Shown in pieces: positions 6,273-7,606 of a stretch of 7,606 nt of DNA. This stretch comes from JBKJZO01 sp046715235 (lineage in GTDB: Bacteria; Actinomycetota; Actinomycetes; BP-191), in the NCBI GenBank assembly GCA_046715235.1, contig JBKJZO010000035.1, positions 1 through 7,606 of the forward strand. The letters run 5' to 3'. The notes under the pieces are model-generated. The model was not told the origin of the DNA. It saw nothing but the letters and a program-made list of their open reading frames with translations, and ran no database searches. Both the position numbers and the translations under genes were made by a program. Every line of letters begins with the position of its first letter. Within the stretch, counting starts at the first letter, position 1.

Positions 6273-7606
6273 TTGGTAGATGAGGCTCTGGGGTACCTCG
6301 CGGAGTTCAACGGGGTCGCGCTCGGCTACCACGACGTCCGCGGCGAATGGCATGCGGTGTCGGAGCACACTCTGCGCGCCGTCCTTATCGCCATGGGCGT
6401 CGCGGCCGGTCCGGACGACGACCTCATGCAGGCGCTGACCGATCACGAGCTCGCGAAGTGGCGACGGCTGATCCCGCCTTCGATGGTCGTACGCGCGGGT
6501 GGGCCGCACATCGTGCGGATCAGGGTGCCGCGGGGGAGCGTTGCGCACATCTCCGTCACGTTCGAGAGTGGCGGCGTACACGAGCTCCAGGTCACCGCCG
6601 ACATGCCGGCGGATGCGGTCCACGTCGATGGCGTCGACATCGTCGACATCGGCGTGCTCCTCGGCGAACTGCCTCTCGGCTATCACCTGGTCTCGGTAAC
6701 AGCCGAACGACGGCACGACACGTGCCAGCTCATCGTCGCCCCGTCGGCGATCGCATGGCCGGACGACGCAGCTCGAGTCGAGGGCTGGATGCTGCAGCTG
6801 TACGCCGTGCGCTCGCAGCGCAGCTGGGGCATCGGCGATGTATCCGACCTGTCGAGCATCGCGTCCTGGAGTGGCCGCGAACTCGGATTTGGTGCGCTTC
6901 TCATCAATCCGTTGCACGCGGTCACGCCGCTGCTGCCGTTGCAGCGCTCGCCCTACTTCCCATCCAGCAAGCTGTTCACAAATCCGATCTACGTCGACCC
7001 CGACGCGGTCCCGGAAGTGCAGTCGTTGACGGCGCAGCCACGTGCCGATTTCGAGCGGCACGCGGCGGCTGCCCGCGCGGCCGGACCGGAGATCATCGAT
7101 CGCGACACGGTCTGGGTCGAGAAGCTCGCGGCGTTCGAGTTGCTGCACGCAGCGGCGCGCTCGCCGGATCGTGAAAGCGAGTACGCCGCCTACCGCGCCC
7201 GCGAGGGTGCTGCGCTCGACGACTTCGCGACGTTCTGCGCGCTCGCCGAGCGGTACGGCGGCGCGTGGCCGTCATGGCCGGAGGAGCTGCACGACCCGCA
7301 CTCGGCCGCCGTGGCGCACGAACGCGACGAGCTCGCTGATCGCATCGACCTCTACCGGTGGCTGCAGTTTTGGTGTGACCAGCAGTTGGCAGCGGCACAG
7401 CGCGCGGCGACCGACGCCGGTATGCCGATCGGCATCATCCACGACCTCGCGATCGGCGTGGATCCCGGCGGCGCGGACGCGTGGACCACGCGGGCAGACC
7501 TCGCGCTCGGGGTCACGGTCGGCGCGCCGCCCGATCTGTTCGCGCATGCGGGGCAGCACAGGGCGCCGCCCCCGCTGCGACCGGATCGCCGGCGGGAAAC
7601 GGGCTA
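6273..7606 (+). CDS. malQ: 4-alpha-glucanotransferase (amylomaltase), 3' partial
   Basis: The first 444 codons of a GH77 enzyme that transfers glucan segments between maltodextrins in the cytoplasm, part of maltose and glycogen metabolism. The N-terminal 170 or so residues form the extra N-terminal region typical of long actinobacterial MalQ proteins (YHDVRGEW, then a beta-rich part). The GH77 barrel follows with WMLQLYAVRSQRSWGIGD (6787-6840), LINPLHA, SPYFPSS, NPIYVD and IIHDLAIGVDPGGAD through LGVTVGAPPDLFAHAGQ. The window stops before the catalytic Asp and Glu motifs, so activity cannot be judged. The start is taken as TTG 6273: no ATG or GTG lies upstream in frame after the TGA at 6210, and ATG 6247 is in another frame that stops at once. 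Near the edge the usual GQ[DN]W reads GQHR. Family call is firm; the start is likely. Confidence 0.93.
   Translation, partial: MVDEALGYLAEFNGVALGYHDVRGEWHAVSEHTLRAVLIAMGVAAGPDDDLMQALTDHELAKWRRLIPPSMVVRAGGPHIVRIRVPRGSVAHISVTFESGGVHELQVTADMPADAVHVDGVDIVDIGVLLGELPLGYHLVSVTAERRHDTCQLIVAPSAIAWPDDAARVEGWMLQLYAVRSQRSWGIGDVSDLSSIASWSGRELGFGALLINPLHAVTPLLPLQRSPYFPSSKLFTNPIYVDPDAVPEVQSLTAQPRADFERHAAAARAAGPEIIDRDTVWVEKLAAFELLHAAARSPDRESEYAAYRAREGAALDDFATFCALAERYGGAWPSWPEELHDPHSAAVAHERDELADRIDLYRWLQFWCDQQLAAAQRAATDAGMPIGIIHDLAIGVDPGGADAWTTRADLALGVTVGAPPDLFAHAGQHRAPPPLRPDRRRETG

Noticed and set aside
6347..7174. 275-codon plus-strand frame inside malQ
   Set aside because: It is the +1 frame of malQ, Arg/Ala/His rich without motifs; the true malQ frame carries all GH77 landmarks.

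Overview
The window is a high-GC stretch of chromosome, most likely from a free-living actinobacterium. The signs are the codon use, GTG and TTG starts with purine-rich Shine-Dalgarno sites, a GlbO-type truncated haemoglobin close to the mycobacterial one, and a GlnR-type operator. I cannot name the genus. It holds seven protein genes; the first and last are cut by the window edges. No stretch above 300 bases lacks a gene, and I see no tRNA, rRNA, CRISPR array or mobile element.

Left part (3-4536, + strand) is a nitrogen and cation transport block. It opens with an unusual fusion protein. The first part is a CPA2-type cation:proton antiporter; fused to its C-terminus is the back part of GlnD (PII uridylyltransferase), meaning the central and HD region plus two ACT domains, but no nucleotidyltransferase domain. 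The HD metal-binding residues are mostly lost, while both ACT domains look intact. Next comes an ammonium transporter (amt) with its own signal peptide. The end of the fusion gene contains four GlnR-type half-sites at exact 11-bp steps, so amt very probably has its own nitrogen-controlled promoter. A strong hairpin terminator follows amt, then a 120-residue stand-alone OmpR-type winged-helix protein without a receiver domain. The usual glnK and glnD partners of actinobacterial amt genes are not here.

Middle part (4541-5445) has two divergent stress genes: glbO on the minus strand and an OsmC-family peroxidase gene on the plus strand. The osmC reading frame is broken near its 3' end by an apparent one-base deletion.

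Right part (5466-7606) has a TPR-repeat protein on the minus strand, built from a duplicated three-repeat block, and divergent from it the first 444 codons of malQ (4-alpha-glucanotransferase), which runs off the window before its catalytic residues.

The most interesting item is the antiporter-GlnD fusion next to a GlnR-controlled amt. I infer a cation or ammonium antiporter whose activity is set by the cell's nitrogen state, read through GlnD-derived ACT domains. The domain architecture is seen directly; the function is inference.
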